Shown in pieces: positions 35,930 through 45,908 of a stretch of DNA of 64,000 nucleotides. Every line of letters begins with the position of its first letter. Position 1 is the stretch's first letter. The stretch is from Rosa chinensis (Eukaryota; Streptophyta; Magnoliopsida; Rosales; Rosaceae). The DNA lies in the NCBI RefSeq assembly GCF_002994745.2, contig NC_037094.1:44157139-44221138 (forward strand), read 5' to 3'. The notes below the pieces were generated by a model, which saw nothing but the letters and a program-made list of their open reading frames with translations, ran no database searches and had not been told where the DNA came from. The translations under genes were made by a program, and so were the position numbers.

Positions 35930-36370
35930 TTTAAAAGGGAGTTTCGGGGATTCTTTCTTTTAAATGTCCTGGGAGGACTTGTTTATCATATTTAATTGTC
36001 AGAGTTTCAATTATTATGATTTTGTCACGGGGTGACTTGTGTTGATTTGAGAATGTGTTTTTAAAAGGGAGTTTCGGGGATTCTTTCTTTTAAATGTCCT
36101 GGGAGGACTTGTTTATCATATTTAATTGTCAGAGTTTCAATTATTATGATTTTGTCACGGGGTGACCTGTGTTAATTTGAGAATGTGTTTTAAAAGGGAG
36201 TTTCGGGAACTCTTTATTTTAATTGTCCTGGGAGGACTTGTGTATCATATTTAATTGTCAAAGTTTCAATTTATATGATTTGGTCACGGTGTGACCTTTA
36301 TTGTGATTTGGGAAATGCATATTGAATTGTTAGAGTTTTCAATTAATTTGACTTTGTCACGGGGTGACTT
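35930..36370. repeat. three ~120 bp tandem units with GTCCT/GTCAC hairpins
   Basis: Units start at ~35931, ~36056 and ~36181, the first two nearly identical. Each has GTCCT GGG AGGAC and GTCAC GGG GTGAC inverted repeats. A fourth partial unit reaches 36368. Confidence 0.88.
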
Positions 36371-36510
36371 ATATTCGTTTCTTTTGGGAAAAGAATGTGC
36401 TGTTTTGGGAAAACAGGGTGTGTGTTCCTTTTTACGAGTTGATGGGTTTCCTCGTTAGGCGAGTTGTGCATGTGTGGTTTTGAGTTACTCATACGGGCTT
36501 GCAAAACCTT

Positions 36511-36537
36511 ACCGGGTTTGTTATGTGGCAACCCGGT
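36511..36537. repeat. conserved LTR hairpin, solo LTR A
   Basis: ACCGGGTT (36511-36518) and AACCCGGT (36530-36537), an 8 bp perfect stem with an 11 nt loop. The same hairpin is in three other LTRs of this window. Confidence 0.85.
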
Positions 36538-36917
36538 ACACCATTCAAACGGTGAAGGGGTTAATCCTGCAGGTCAGGGTAATCGTGGCTGAAACCGAGG
36601 TAGCGAGCTAGCAGCTTTAAAGTAGGAAGCCAATTTTATGACCTTACCGCTATTTGGACTTCCGTTGTAGTGAGCTCTGAGGAGCATTTACGTTTTATCT
36701 TGTTGTTGACAATTTAATTCGTAAGCTTGTATAATATATAACTCTTTGGGGCGAGTGTATATTAACTTTGAGGGTTCAGGGCATCAATATGTGTGTAAGT
36801 TTAAGGGAAAAAGATTTTAGGTATTTTGTATTGATGACTGGACGTTCACGCATATATAATTATGGGGTTATATATATCGATTTTTCATGCGTGTAAAATC
36901 AGGGGCGTGATAGTTCC

Positions 36918-37898
36918 TTTGTACACTCGATCTTCGTACTTGCAGTCCTCATCAAGGGACGCCCTAAAAGTAATGGAGTGGTATTCAGGGGCGATTCCTC
37001 CATATCCAATACATAGAAATCCGAAGGGAATATCAGATGGTTTACCTGCACAAGAACATCCTCAACATACCCTTGAGGGTATTTGTTAGACCTATCAACA
37101 AGTTGAATGACAACATTAATTATCCCTTTTAAGAGGGCCTAGACCTAGGGACACATACAAATTATATGGCATAACATTAATGGAAGCCCCTAAGTCTAAC
37201 ATCACATTTTCAAACCTAGTGTCACTAATGATACAGGGAACAGAAAAACTCCCTGGGTCCTTCAACTTTGGGGGTAGTTTCCTCTGGATAACGGCTGATA
37301 CCTTTTCACTCATTTTCACCACCTCTTTCTCTCTTGTCTGCCTCCTTGTGGTGCATAGCTCCTTCAAGAACTTGGCGTACTTAGGCACCTGTTTGATGCA
37401 CTCGATCAGGGGCATGTTCACTTGAACCTTCTTGAAGATTTCCAAGATCTCTTGATCAGATTTATCTTTCTTTGTCTTGGCAAACCTGCTTGGGAAAGGT
37501 ATAGAAACAACTGGGTTAGTCTTAACTAAACCACCAGAGTCAGGAATTGTACCTTTGGGTGCCTCAACTTGGGGCATGTTAACTTCCACCATTGATGTAG
37601 CTGGGTCCTTCTCAACATCCTTCTTGGACACCTCCACAACATCTTCTTCTTCATTATGAGCCACTTCGGCCTTCTTGTAGGCTCTGGGAGGATCCACTAG
37701 CATATGTCCACTCCTAGTGATGATGGCTTGGGCATGCTCATTCCTTGGGTTAGGCACCGTGTTGCTTGGTAGCTTCCCTGTTTCAGCAATTCCCATGAAA
37801 TCCACCACTTGGCCCATTTGATTCTTGAGCTCTGTAATATCCTTTGAATGGGTCGCTTGTCCTACAACCAAAGCTTGAGTAGCCATGTTAAGTTGTTG
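36918..37898 (-). pseudogene. Athila gag C-terminus and protease
   Basis: Frame 37116-37886 (256 residues) holds the gag C-terminal part and the protease active site, MLDLGASINVMP, the DLGA variant usual in Athila. Protease would cut the polyprotein. A TAA separates it from gag at ~37890. The frame stops at 37116, but ~65 further codons of pol-like sequence follow in another frame down to the solo LTR at 36912. Confidence 0.88.
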
Positions 37899-38693
37899 TT
37901 ACCCCGCAGCAAGGGACTTCAACAGTTCATCATAATTAGGGGCACTCAAAGTATTAGAAACAGGAGGTGAAGGGACAGTATTGGGAATACCAAAAGTTTG
38001 AGGTACCTGAGACCTCAAAAACAAACCTGGTGGGCGCTGAGAATTTTGACCTGGGCCTTGAGGTGATCTCAAGGTGTTATCATTGTTGGCCCAACGAAAG
38101 TTGGGGTGGTCTCTGAGCCCAGGATTGTACGTATTGGAATAAGGGTTGTATCTTGGGCCTCCTTGATACCCTAGGGCGTGAACAGATTCCCATCCTTCTA
38201 GAGAGGCATGTTGAGGACATTTATCAGTGGGGTGCCCTTGAGTCGAGCACATCCCACACACTTGAGCCATTGCTCCTCCTTCATTAAAGTTTAAGACTTG
38301 AGACAGCAGAGTAGACATCTTGTTGACCTTGTCTTCAAGAGCAGAGTTAGTGGACACCTCATGTACCCTCCATTGAGAGGAAAGCACCCCCTCATATTGC
38401 TGATAGTTTAGAGCACGATTAGTAAGTAGCTCTTTGGCATTAGCAGGTGTCTTATCCATAAAGGACCCTCCAGCAGCAGCATCTAACAAACCACGCTCAT
38501 TAGCGGTGAGTCCCTCATAAGAATAGGTAAGGAGGGACCCCTCACTCATCCCATGGTTAGGGCATGATGCTACAAGGCTCTTAAACCTGTCCCAGTAATT
38601 GCAGAAATTCTCCTCATGTCCTTGCGTGATTCCACTAATCTGCTTCCTCAAAACAGTGACCTTTGAGGCAGGAAAGTACTTTGTAAGGAACTC
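37899..38693 (-). pseudogene. Athila gag, C-terminal half
   Basis: 250 open residues (37899-38651): capsid (EENFCNYWDRFKSLVASCP, LTYSYEGLTANERGLLDAAAGGSF) and a CCHC-like zinc knuckle (CGMCSTQGHPTDKCP), with a proline- and asparagine-rich tail. The N-terminal half is on the other side of the solo LTR at 38694-41275. Confidence 0.9.
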
Positions 38694-40339
38694 TGTGATG
38701 CCCCGGAAATTCGTACTTATTTTCCGAGGAATTTCCGGAATCTAATTTATGGTTGTTGGACGGTTTCGTGGCTCGTGGATGGAGCGGAAGTGTTTCGGAC
38801 GAATTTCTATTTGAAAGGTATGACTTTAGGGGGGGCCTCAAGGTTGACTTTTTATTCGTTGGTATTCTCCAAAAACTTCCTTCACGAAAGTTGTAGAGCG
38901 CGTCGATACGAGTTCGTGGATATGTGGAACGCGAGAATCGAAGTTCGTATGAGAAAGTTATGGCCATTGGAAGAAATTTCCATTTTGGTATAAATAGAAG
39001 TTTCCCGAAGGAGAAACTTACTATTTTCATAATTTCCTTTTCCGGAAACCATTCCCTTCTCTCTCTTCTCTCTCGTTCGCACCTTCAGTATCGAAATTAT
39101 CCGGCTGACCCGACCCGAACCAGGACTATCCGACCCGACTTTTCCGGCGAACTGCGGCGGTCTCCGGCGACGAAACTTTCCAGATCAGTTCCTCTCCTCC
39201 GTCTGGTCGTCCCTGTGGTGTTCTCTAGCACCGATTCTCGGTGGTGGCGACGGTAGAAGGCGGTGCAGGTTGGCGTTTTCGGACCTGGTCGAAAATCCTT
39301 GTTCCGACGTCGGCGAGGCTTCAAGTCTTCTTGGTTGAGCTCAGAGCAGCCTCGTTGATCGATCCTTGGTGGTTGTTTGGATCGATTCACGTGAAACTTC
39401 GATCAACTCGGATTTGATTACTGTTCACGGCTTGTGAGGTAGTTTTCGATCCTTTAAGCTTGTTTTCTGACTTCGAGCCAGTTACGAGAATTCACAAGCA
39501 TGCTTAGATGAAGAACTTTGATGTTGGGAGTTTTGTGAAATATTGAGTTTTGGCCGGCAGCGGTGCACCACCGTCTGTGGTGGCGTTCCGGCCACTTAAG
39601 GAACTGTTTTTGGTATTATATATGTTCTACTCGTTGATACGAGCGTTTCGATATATAATATGCAAATTTTGGAGTTCGTATGGAATTGTTATGATTTTTG
39701 CAGTTTCATACCGATCGATTATTCTGTCCGTGAGGATTTGAGCGTCCGATCGACTTGTGGTTTGGTCACATCGATCGTGGACGTATTCCGGAGACTTTGG
39801 GAGGTCTCGGATGTGGTTTCGCCTCGATTGGCGCCACTTTGGGGATTTTAGTTCAAAATAGGGGTTTCGAACTTTAATCAAATGTGAATCGTTACTGATT
39901 TGAGATCATTGGTGATTAGGTGCTTCTAAAGGTGAATTGGAAGAGTGGTTGGTGATAGTGTTAGTTCGGTTCTGTATAGAAGACGCAGCGGGAATCTGAG
40001 GTGAGTAATCTCACGAAGTTCATTCACGAACGGGCTTACCTTTATCGTTTTGAGAGTTATTTAGTTAACTGCAAACTATAGTTGGTATTAGTAGGCATTC
40101 CTGAGCAGATGACTACGTATATATATATTTACGTGAAATATATGTGTTTTGGTGGTTTGTGGATTTTGAAACAATATGCATGAAATGATGCTTTTTATTG
40201 TTTTGGGTTGTGGCTTTTGGAAACAAATGATTGTGGAAATGTCGATTTCGATTTGTTTTGAAAAGCGTTGAGATTTGTGTATTTAAGGAACATTTTAGTT
40301 TCGCGGGTGGTTTATTTAAATATGGGTTTTTACCGGGAG

Positions 40340-40359
40340 TAATTGATGGGGATCAATTA
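40340..40359. repeat. 8 bp stem GGGG-loop inverted repeat in solo LTR B
   Basis: TAATTGAT (40340-40347), GGGG, ATCAATTA (40352-40359), a perfect stem in the same variable zone as the hairpins of LTR A and LTR C. Confidence 0.85.
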
Positions 40360-40549
40360 CGGGGAATCTTTCATTTTAGATTCGTGTAACATTTTGGGTC
40401 CACTGTGACTCCTTTAATGTTTTGGTATTTATACCGCAGGTCCAAAGACTTACGAGTTGAGGATCGTGGGTGGGAAAATCGGGACTTCACGCCTTTGGCC
40501 GGATTAGTGAATACGATCAGTTAGAGCTCTAGTCTGTCCGCCGTGCTTG

Positions 40550-40815
40550 TTTATTCATTTAAACGTGTGAGTTTATCTCGTGATTTGAGTGAGTTTATCT
40601 CGTGCTTTGTTTATTGATTTAAACGTGATTTGAGTGAGTTTATCTCGTGCTTTGTTTCTTGATTGAAACGCGTTTGTTTATTGATTTAAACGTGTGAGTT
40701 TATCTCGTGATTTGAGTGAGTTTCCCTCGTGCTTTGTTTATTGATTTAAACGTGATTTGAGTGAGTTTTTCTCATGCTTTATTTATTGATTTAAACGTGA
40801 TTCGTGTGAGTTATT
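40550..40815. repeat. ~45 bp tandem repeats in solo LTR B
   Basis: About six irregular copies of gtttattgatttaaacgtga followed by tttgagtgagtttatctcgt and a tgctt end, some truncated. Confidence 0.85.
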
Positions 40816-40874
40816 CTCGTGATTGGTGTGAGTTGTGTGTGGTTTGAGTTACTCATACGGGCTTGCAAGAGCTT

Positions 40875-40901
40875 ACCGGGTTTGTTGTGTGGCAACCCGG
40901 T
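40875..40901. repeat. conserved LTR hairpin, solo LTR B
   Basis: ACCGGGTT (40875-40882) pairs with AACCCGGT (40894-40901), the same stem and loop length as at 36511-36537. Confidence 0.85.
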
Positions 40902-41280
40902 GCATCATTCAAACGGTGTAGGGGTTAATCCTACAGGTGAGGAAAATCGGGGTTGACGTTGGGGTTGCATACTTGCAGCTAGACGGTAGGAAGCAAATTT
41001 TGTGACTTTACCGTTATTTGGACTTCCGTTGTAGTGAGCTCTGAGGAGCATTTACGTTTTATCTTGTTATTGACAATTTAATTCGTAAGCTTGTGTAATA
41101 TATAACTCTATGGAGCGAGTGTATATTAACTTTGAGGGTTCAGGGCATCAATATGTGTGTAAGTTAAGGGGAAAAAGATTTCAGGTATTTTGTATTGATG
41201 GCTGAACGTTCACGCATGTATAATTATGGGATTATATATATCGATTTTCATGTGTGTAAAATCAGGGGCGTGACAAACTC

Positions 41281-41909
41281 GCTTTTCATCCTATCCCAAG
41301 TGTTGATAGTCCTAGCAAGCAGCTCAAATAGCCAAGTCTCGGCCTTGTCCTCTAAAGTAAAGGGGAATGCCTTCATCTTCAAGATATTATATCAGCTCCT
41401 TTAGGGCACATACTCCCACAGACAAACTCGAACTCCTTGAGATGCTTGTTGGTGTCTTCACTACTCATCCCATGAAATTTGGGTAGGTGATGCAAAAATC
41501 CACTCTTCAACTCAAAATCATCATTAAGCCCCTCTCCTGGTTGTGGATAAGCAATGCATAAGAGCACAGCACCCCCACCTGTAGGATTAGACAGTTGCCT
41601 AATAGTCTCAGTCATTGGTGCTTGTACTTGCTCAACAGGGGCGTGCTCTTCCTCTTCTGCGTCCGCAATGTCCTCTACAGTGACCTCCTCTGCTTCCTCT
41701 TCAAAGACTTGTTCTTCTCCTTCTTCAGAATGGTCAGGTTTGTTGATCTCCTCGGTTGATCTAGTTGAGGAGTTATAACCTGAATAGCTAGAGTCCTGAG
41801 AGTCCCTCCTTTCTAGAGGAGGGATGTCTGAAAAAGAGAGGTTTGCCCTTTGCTTAGCACGTTCCAATTTTTCAAAGAGCTCCTTAGTCTTATTAGAAAC
41901 AGTGGACAT
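41281..41909 (-). pseudogene. Athila gag, N-terminal half
   Basis: 176 open residues (41379-41909), starting MSTVSNKTKELFEKLERAK, with a serine-rich then acidic segment (EEAEEVTVEDIADAEEEE) and the start of the capsid (FELKSGFLHHLPKFHGMSSED, HLKEFEFVC). A small deletion shifts the frame at ~41380. Capsid sequence (LFELLART-like) continues to the solo LTR at 41275. The initiator ATG at 41907-41909 is plausible. Confidence 0.85.
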
Positions 41910-42972
41910 TCATGGACCTTTAAGACCAAATCATGTGTTAGTAACATATACAAGGTTCGGAATATAAACATTATGCCTTTCCTTAAGGTCCACATGCCAC
42001 ATTTAGGGTTGAAGGAAAGGCACAACCTAAACTTTCTAAGTTACTTTTACATTTACATACTTAGGTACTGGAACAGAGGACCTCGTTGTGTAATGGGACT
42101 ATAGAACAGCTACCCTCGACAAGGTCATGTTTGATCCAATATGCCTTAAGTATGTCACACAACATTTTATTTTTGAGTTTGTTATAAAAGTAGTTAATAT
42201 CTCAACTGATTCCAAGTTATAAGTCGAGCCCAATAGAAACCACTACTATTGGTGAGATACGATATAGGGATAGTCACCAAGACATAAGTCTCTTTCCTTT
42301 GTCTCAGAAGGCCGGATGGCCAGATTAAGAGGTAAGTGAGAGGGAGGACTCATTTTGATGATACTACGGAGGCTACTCCCTCATTGAGGTTTAGGCCCCT
42401 ATCGGCTACTCCCACATAGTGGTTTAGGCTCATTCTATAGTATCTCTGAGATCCAATTGAACCTATCACCTATGGTCTCAATCTAAGACACCATTCGTAT
42501 ACGCCCCTTACTCAGCTGGGAAATTAACTTATGTGTTAGACCGTTCTCCAAGTGCTAATAAAGGCCGCCCTCAACCTCAAGAGACCTTAGTAAGGTACTA
42601 ATGAAGGGTTAAGGCCAATATTAACAAAAGGGCCCTAGTCTACTCATACGAATTTACACGCTTAAAACAATTTAGAATTTAACGAAATTCATAACAACCT
42701 AAGTAAATTAATCTAAGTGAAACACAAACAATTTACTAGATACTAAAAAATAACTTGTACAAATTGCACAACAATTATAAAAGACATGCTTAATTTGGTA
42801 ACACTCATAAAACTTAAACTAAATCAAAATTATATCTTGGCCTAACATAAATCGCAATTTGTCACCATTCCACAAGTGTAGCACAAAAATTTAGCATGCA
42901 TTCTAAAAAAAAAAAAAAAAAAAAAACAACAACAACATTAATGACACTTTAAGCAATAGGGATTTTAACAAT
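41910..42972 (-). other. Athila 5' leader
   Basis: 1.06 kb between PBS and gag. It has an A run (~42907-42926) and a small duplicated phrase (ggctactccc at ~42371 and ~42413). No coding. Confidence 0.6.
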
Positions 42973-42988
42973 CCCGGCAACAGCGCCA
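42973..42988 (-). other. Athila primer binding site (tRNA-Asp type)
   Basis: On the minus strand: TGGCGCTGTTGCCGGG, matching the usual Athila tRNA-Asp PBS (TGGCGCCGTTGCCGGG) with one mismatch, five bases from the LTR. Confidence 0.85.
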
Positions 42989-42993
42989 AAAAT

Positions 42994-44899
42994 TGATTCC
43001 GCTGAAATAGCCTCACAATTTAACCCTGCAAAATGTAGTTGTCAGTATATGATAAGCAAGGATCGTTCAGTCCGGGGATTGTAGGGTACACCTACATAAA
43101 AAGGTCAATTAACAAATAAAAGAATAAAATGGGGGGTTTTGGAATTTGGTTCCTAATCTACTTAAAATAAAAACAAAACAAATAAAATTATCTACAATGA
43201 TCGACTTCCGTAACCTAGACCACTACCACTTGAAAATTACTAAGTGTAAAAACAGAAAATTCATTTCAACATGCTACAAAAACGTGCCCATCTTAAATGC
43301 CTAGATAAGAGCCCAAATGAAAAGCCTTAGCGGATCAATCCAGTTATCTAATTCATTCTAATGTGGGCTTGGATCGGAAAAGTCCTTACCAAGCCCAATA
43401 CTACTAATTTTCGAAAACACTTAGCGTAATTCTCTTAACTAGTAGTATTATCTAACCCTCGAATCAACTCACACGTGCAAATTAACCATTAGACATAGAA
43501 TTTAACACGTAATTTCCAGAATCGTTTACCCATTGAAACATGATTTTTACCACTTTTTAGAACTAGTTGCTACTTGTTTAACTTAGCGCCTGAATAAATA
43601 ACAATTACTCTTGGCAAATGAAGCAAACACACAAGAACTCTCACCTTTATTCTAGCATGCAAACTTATTAACCTAACTCTGAAAATTACCTGAACACATA
43701 AAAGGGCACAAGATTGTAACATGCATCATAAAAGAATTCTCGAAATTAACTCAATAATAAACTGAAAATCTCAAAAATATAAATATAAATATTCTGAAAA
43801 TTTCATGTCTCCAATTACACAACTCACAAATCCAAACACACAAAACCGAAACAAAGATTGGAAGTAGAGTCATAGTTACACTTTGAAGCTTTCCTTAGCG
43901 GCTTGGCAACAAGGTGATGAACTCGTCTCTGCTATGGTGGTGAAGCGTCCTTGACTTAGTGCCTAAGAACTCTTTGGATTGATGGAAGGATGGTGGTCAC
44001 GATCTTGTAGGTGATGGAGGCATGAGGAGTGAATTGGGCAGAGCTATGGAATAGTTTTTTGTCTGAAAGTGATAGGCCAGGAAATGATTTTGGTCAGGAA
44101 GTGATGATTTTGGAGTAGAGAATGGCTGCTATTTATAGTGGAATTCTCCTCTCTTGTGATGCAATCATGGCCAATCATCTAGAGGTGATTTCTCCTCCAA
44201 ATTTTCTTGATTTTCTCATGACAAAGTCTTGATTTTTCTGATCTCTTTTCCCTTGATATATTCCCTAGAAATCTCTAGAGTTAATCATGCAATGCTCCTT
44301 CTTTTCCTTGAATAGTGACCAGATACATCACTTATGCATCTCCTTTGAATTGCACTAATTTCTTCCAAGAATTGTGCACACAATAAACTCCTACAATCAA
44401 GAAAAATCAGAATTTAATTAGTGTTATAATCAATAGAAAATAGGATAATTAGGAATAAACATTGACTATAAACACTCCATTTTATCTCCTCAAATTCTTC
44501 CTGATTTATGCAAGCTTTCCTCTCTTTTAAGTTTTCCTTGATTTCATCAGTCAAGAGTTTTCAATGGCATGGACTCTCATTAAAATAGGAAAATCAGAAA
44601 TAGAAAAGTTCAAATGGAGAAAGTTTCCTAAAACAAAATAGGAAATATTTCCTAAAATCAAATGGAGAAAGTTTCCTAAAACCAAATAGGAAATATTTCC
44701 TAAAATGAAAAAGGAAAGTTTCTAAAATGACTTGTCCTTAATTTATGCTCATTTCTGCTCTTTTTCGCCTATTTTCACCATTTCCGACCATGAAGTACCT
44801 AAAAACATAAACTATATTATAATTATTAATTTTAAGAGAATAACTTAGCTAAATGAGGGAAAATACATTTTAAAAACATCACACTTTGTGCTCCTATCA
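42994..44899 (-). repeat. Athila 5' LTR
   Basis: 1906 bp, plus-strand ends TGATTCCGC...CTCCTATCA. A TATA box on the minus strand (CTATAAATAG) is at 44129-44138. It lacks the CACTA insert and serves as the empty-site control for it. Confidence 0.93.
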
Positions 44900-44904
44900 T
44901 TCTG

Positions 44905-45217
44905 CAAAGTCTGAACTTTGAAATGGGGTTGAATCACCTAAATGGTTTAGGGTTTTAATCTGGGCTTTCAGAAATGGGGGAAGAACACGATATCCTTCGG
45001 GGCTGAGATGGTTTTGAGAGAGAGGGAGGCTGAGATCGGTTCGGGTTAGGGCTTTCGGTCTCCGTATATTTGAAACCCGAGACCGAACCGATAAAATACA
45101 TTCGGGTCGGGCTTTGCACCGAACCGATAATTTTCATTTCAAAACCGAACCGAATCGGGCTTTTTTGCTCAGTTCAAGTCGGGTCCTCGGTCTTTCGGGT
45201 TCGGACGCCCAGCCCTA
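44905..45217. other. right remnant of the hAT element
   Basis: The right part of the hAT, rich in gaccgaaccga and ttcgggtc motifs like the left end. It includes a possible splice acceptor at 44971. Confidence 0.8.
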
Positions 45218-45239
45218 TAAACTAAAGCGAGCCACATAG

Positions 45240-45735
45240 TCAAAAAAAAAAAAATCACAAATAGTCACCGAGGTATGACTTATTCGAGTTCGACTCTTAA
45301 CTCACTGTATTTTTAACAATATCACTTAACTCACTCACTTTTACATCTGTCTTTCACTTAACTCACTGTTGTTAATTCTACTATTAAAAACCATTATTTG
45401 TCTAAACACTAAAAAAATGCATTTCTAACTTTAAAAAAAAAATTTGACAAATATTTATTTTCAAATTATATTTAAATTAAAATAAAATCTTTTTTATGAA
45501 ATTTCAAAAATTATAAAAAAATTTGAAATCAAGTTAAAAATATATTTTAAGCTTTTTGACAAATATACCCTCAATTTTAATGGCTTCTAACGGTATAATT
45601 AACGGCAGTGAGTTAAGTGAAAGACAGATGTAAAAGTGAGTGAGTTAAGTGATATTGTTGAAAATACAGTAAGTCAAGTGTCGAATGAGTCATAACTCAA
45701 TGACTATTTGTGATTTTTTGCCAACAAAAAAAAAA
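45240..45735. mobile_element. MITE with ~120 bp inverted repeats (Mutator-like type)
   Basis: Arms ~45254-45371 and ~45605-45720 are inverse copies (tcacaaatagtcaccgaggt; then ttaactcactcacttttaca and inverses), ~85-90% alike by eye. The AT-rich centre (45372-45604) has no coding. Long TIRs beginning near TCACAAATAGTCA are typical of plant Mutator-derived MITEs. The exact TSD is hidden by A runs on both sides. Confidence 0.78.
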
Positions 45736-45904
45736 TTAGAGTTTTCTCTCTGGTAGGCTCTCTTAAGAGTTTTAGGGCACTGACTCTGTACGACGGTTTC
45801 CAGGTAGCCCCAGGCTCATCTCGGTCTCTTGCGAGGTTTAATAGTGGTTTAGTTTGACATTATCTAGCATGAATAGACTTTTGTTTACTTTGTCTCTTCT
45901 GCAC
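45736..45904. other. unassigned sequence left of solo LTR C
   Basis: 170 bp of moderately GC-rich sequence, probably once continuous with 48486-49085. Not recognised. A LINE 5' region is one possibility. Confidence 0.3.
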
Positions 45905-45908
45905 CCTT

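Larger units (their letters stand above)
33862..36912 (+). mobile_element. Tekay/Del-like solo LTR A in Athila pol
   Basis: 3051 bp, TGTGATGCCCCG...GGGGCGTGATA, with a near-perfect 5 bp TSD (gtccc 33857-33861; gttcc 36913-36917). No internal domain. TATAAATA lies at 34157-34164, 295 bp from the LTR start. Same family group as the LTRs at 38694, 54080 and 59031. It includes repeat arrays at 35481-35790 and 35930-36370 and a conserved hairpin at 36511-36537. Open frames inside it have no domain and mirror frames in the other copies, so they are not genes. Confidence 0.92.
38694..41275 (+). mobile_element. Tekay/Del-like solo LTR B in Athila gag
   Basis: 2582 bp, TGTGATGCCCCGG...GGGGCGTGACA, with the perfect 5 bp TSD aactc (38689-38693, 41276-41280). 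TATAAATA is at 38989-38996, again 295 bp from the LTR start. The first ~1.2 kb is close to LTR A (33862-35050). The middle differs: LTR A has ~80 and ~120 bp repeats, this one has ~45 bp repeats (40550-40815). The ends converge again from ~40850. Confidence 0.94.
12910..44899 (-). mobile_element. Athila-type Ty3/gypsy retrotransposon with four nested insertions
   Basis: TSD ttctg is perfect (12905-12909, 44900-44904). The element reads on the minus strand: 5' LTR 42994-44899, tRNA-Asp-type PBS 42973-42988, leader, gag, protease, RT, RNase H and integrase down to ~27700, a 2.2 kb non-coding stretch, PPT, then 3' LTR ending at 12910. Integrase after RNase H makes it Ty3/gypsy. The DLGAS protease, the PBS and the integrase tail ([23 protein letters not shown]) fit the Athila clade. 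Removing nested insertions leaves about 12.7 kb, in the Athila range. Gag and pol are broken by stops and frameshifts. No env-like frame is seen after integrase. Confidence 0.93.
12218..45217. mobile_element. non-autonomous hAT element, split by the nested Athila block
   Basis: Outer ends are TAGGCCTGGGC at the left and its imperfect inverse (TAGGGCTGGGC read on the minus strand) at the right. Both sides carry the perfect 8 bp TSD TAAACTAA (12210-12217, 45218-45225), as hAT transposition leaves. Subterminal parts on both sides are rich in tcgggt/ttcggtc and gaccgaaccga motifs. Without the Athila element (12910-44899) and one 5 bp TSD only ~1005 bp remain (12218-12909 and 44905-45217), with no transposase, so the element is non-autonomous. 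It appears to carry a small promoter-plus-exon-like segment (12688-12880). Confidence 0.88.

Noticed and set aside
35930..36370. CRISPR-like direct repeats
   Set aside because: The units are contiguous tandem copies without unique spacers, in a plant LTR.
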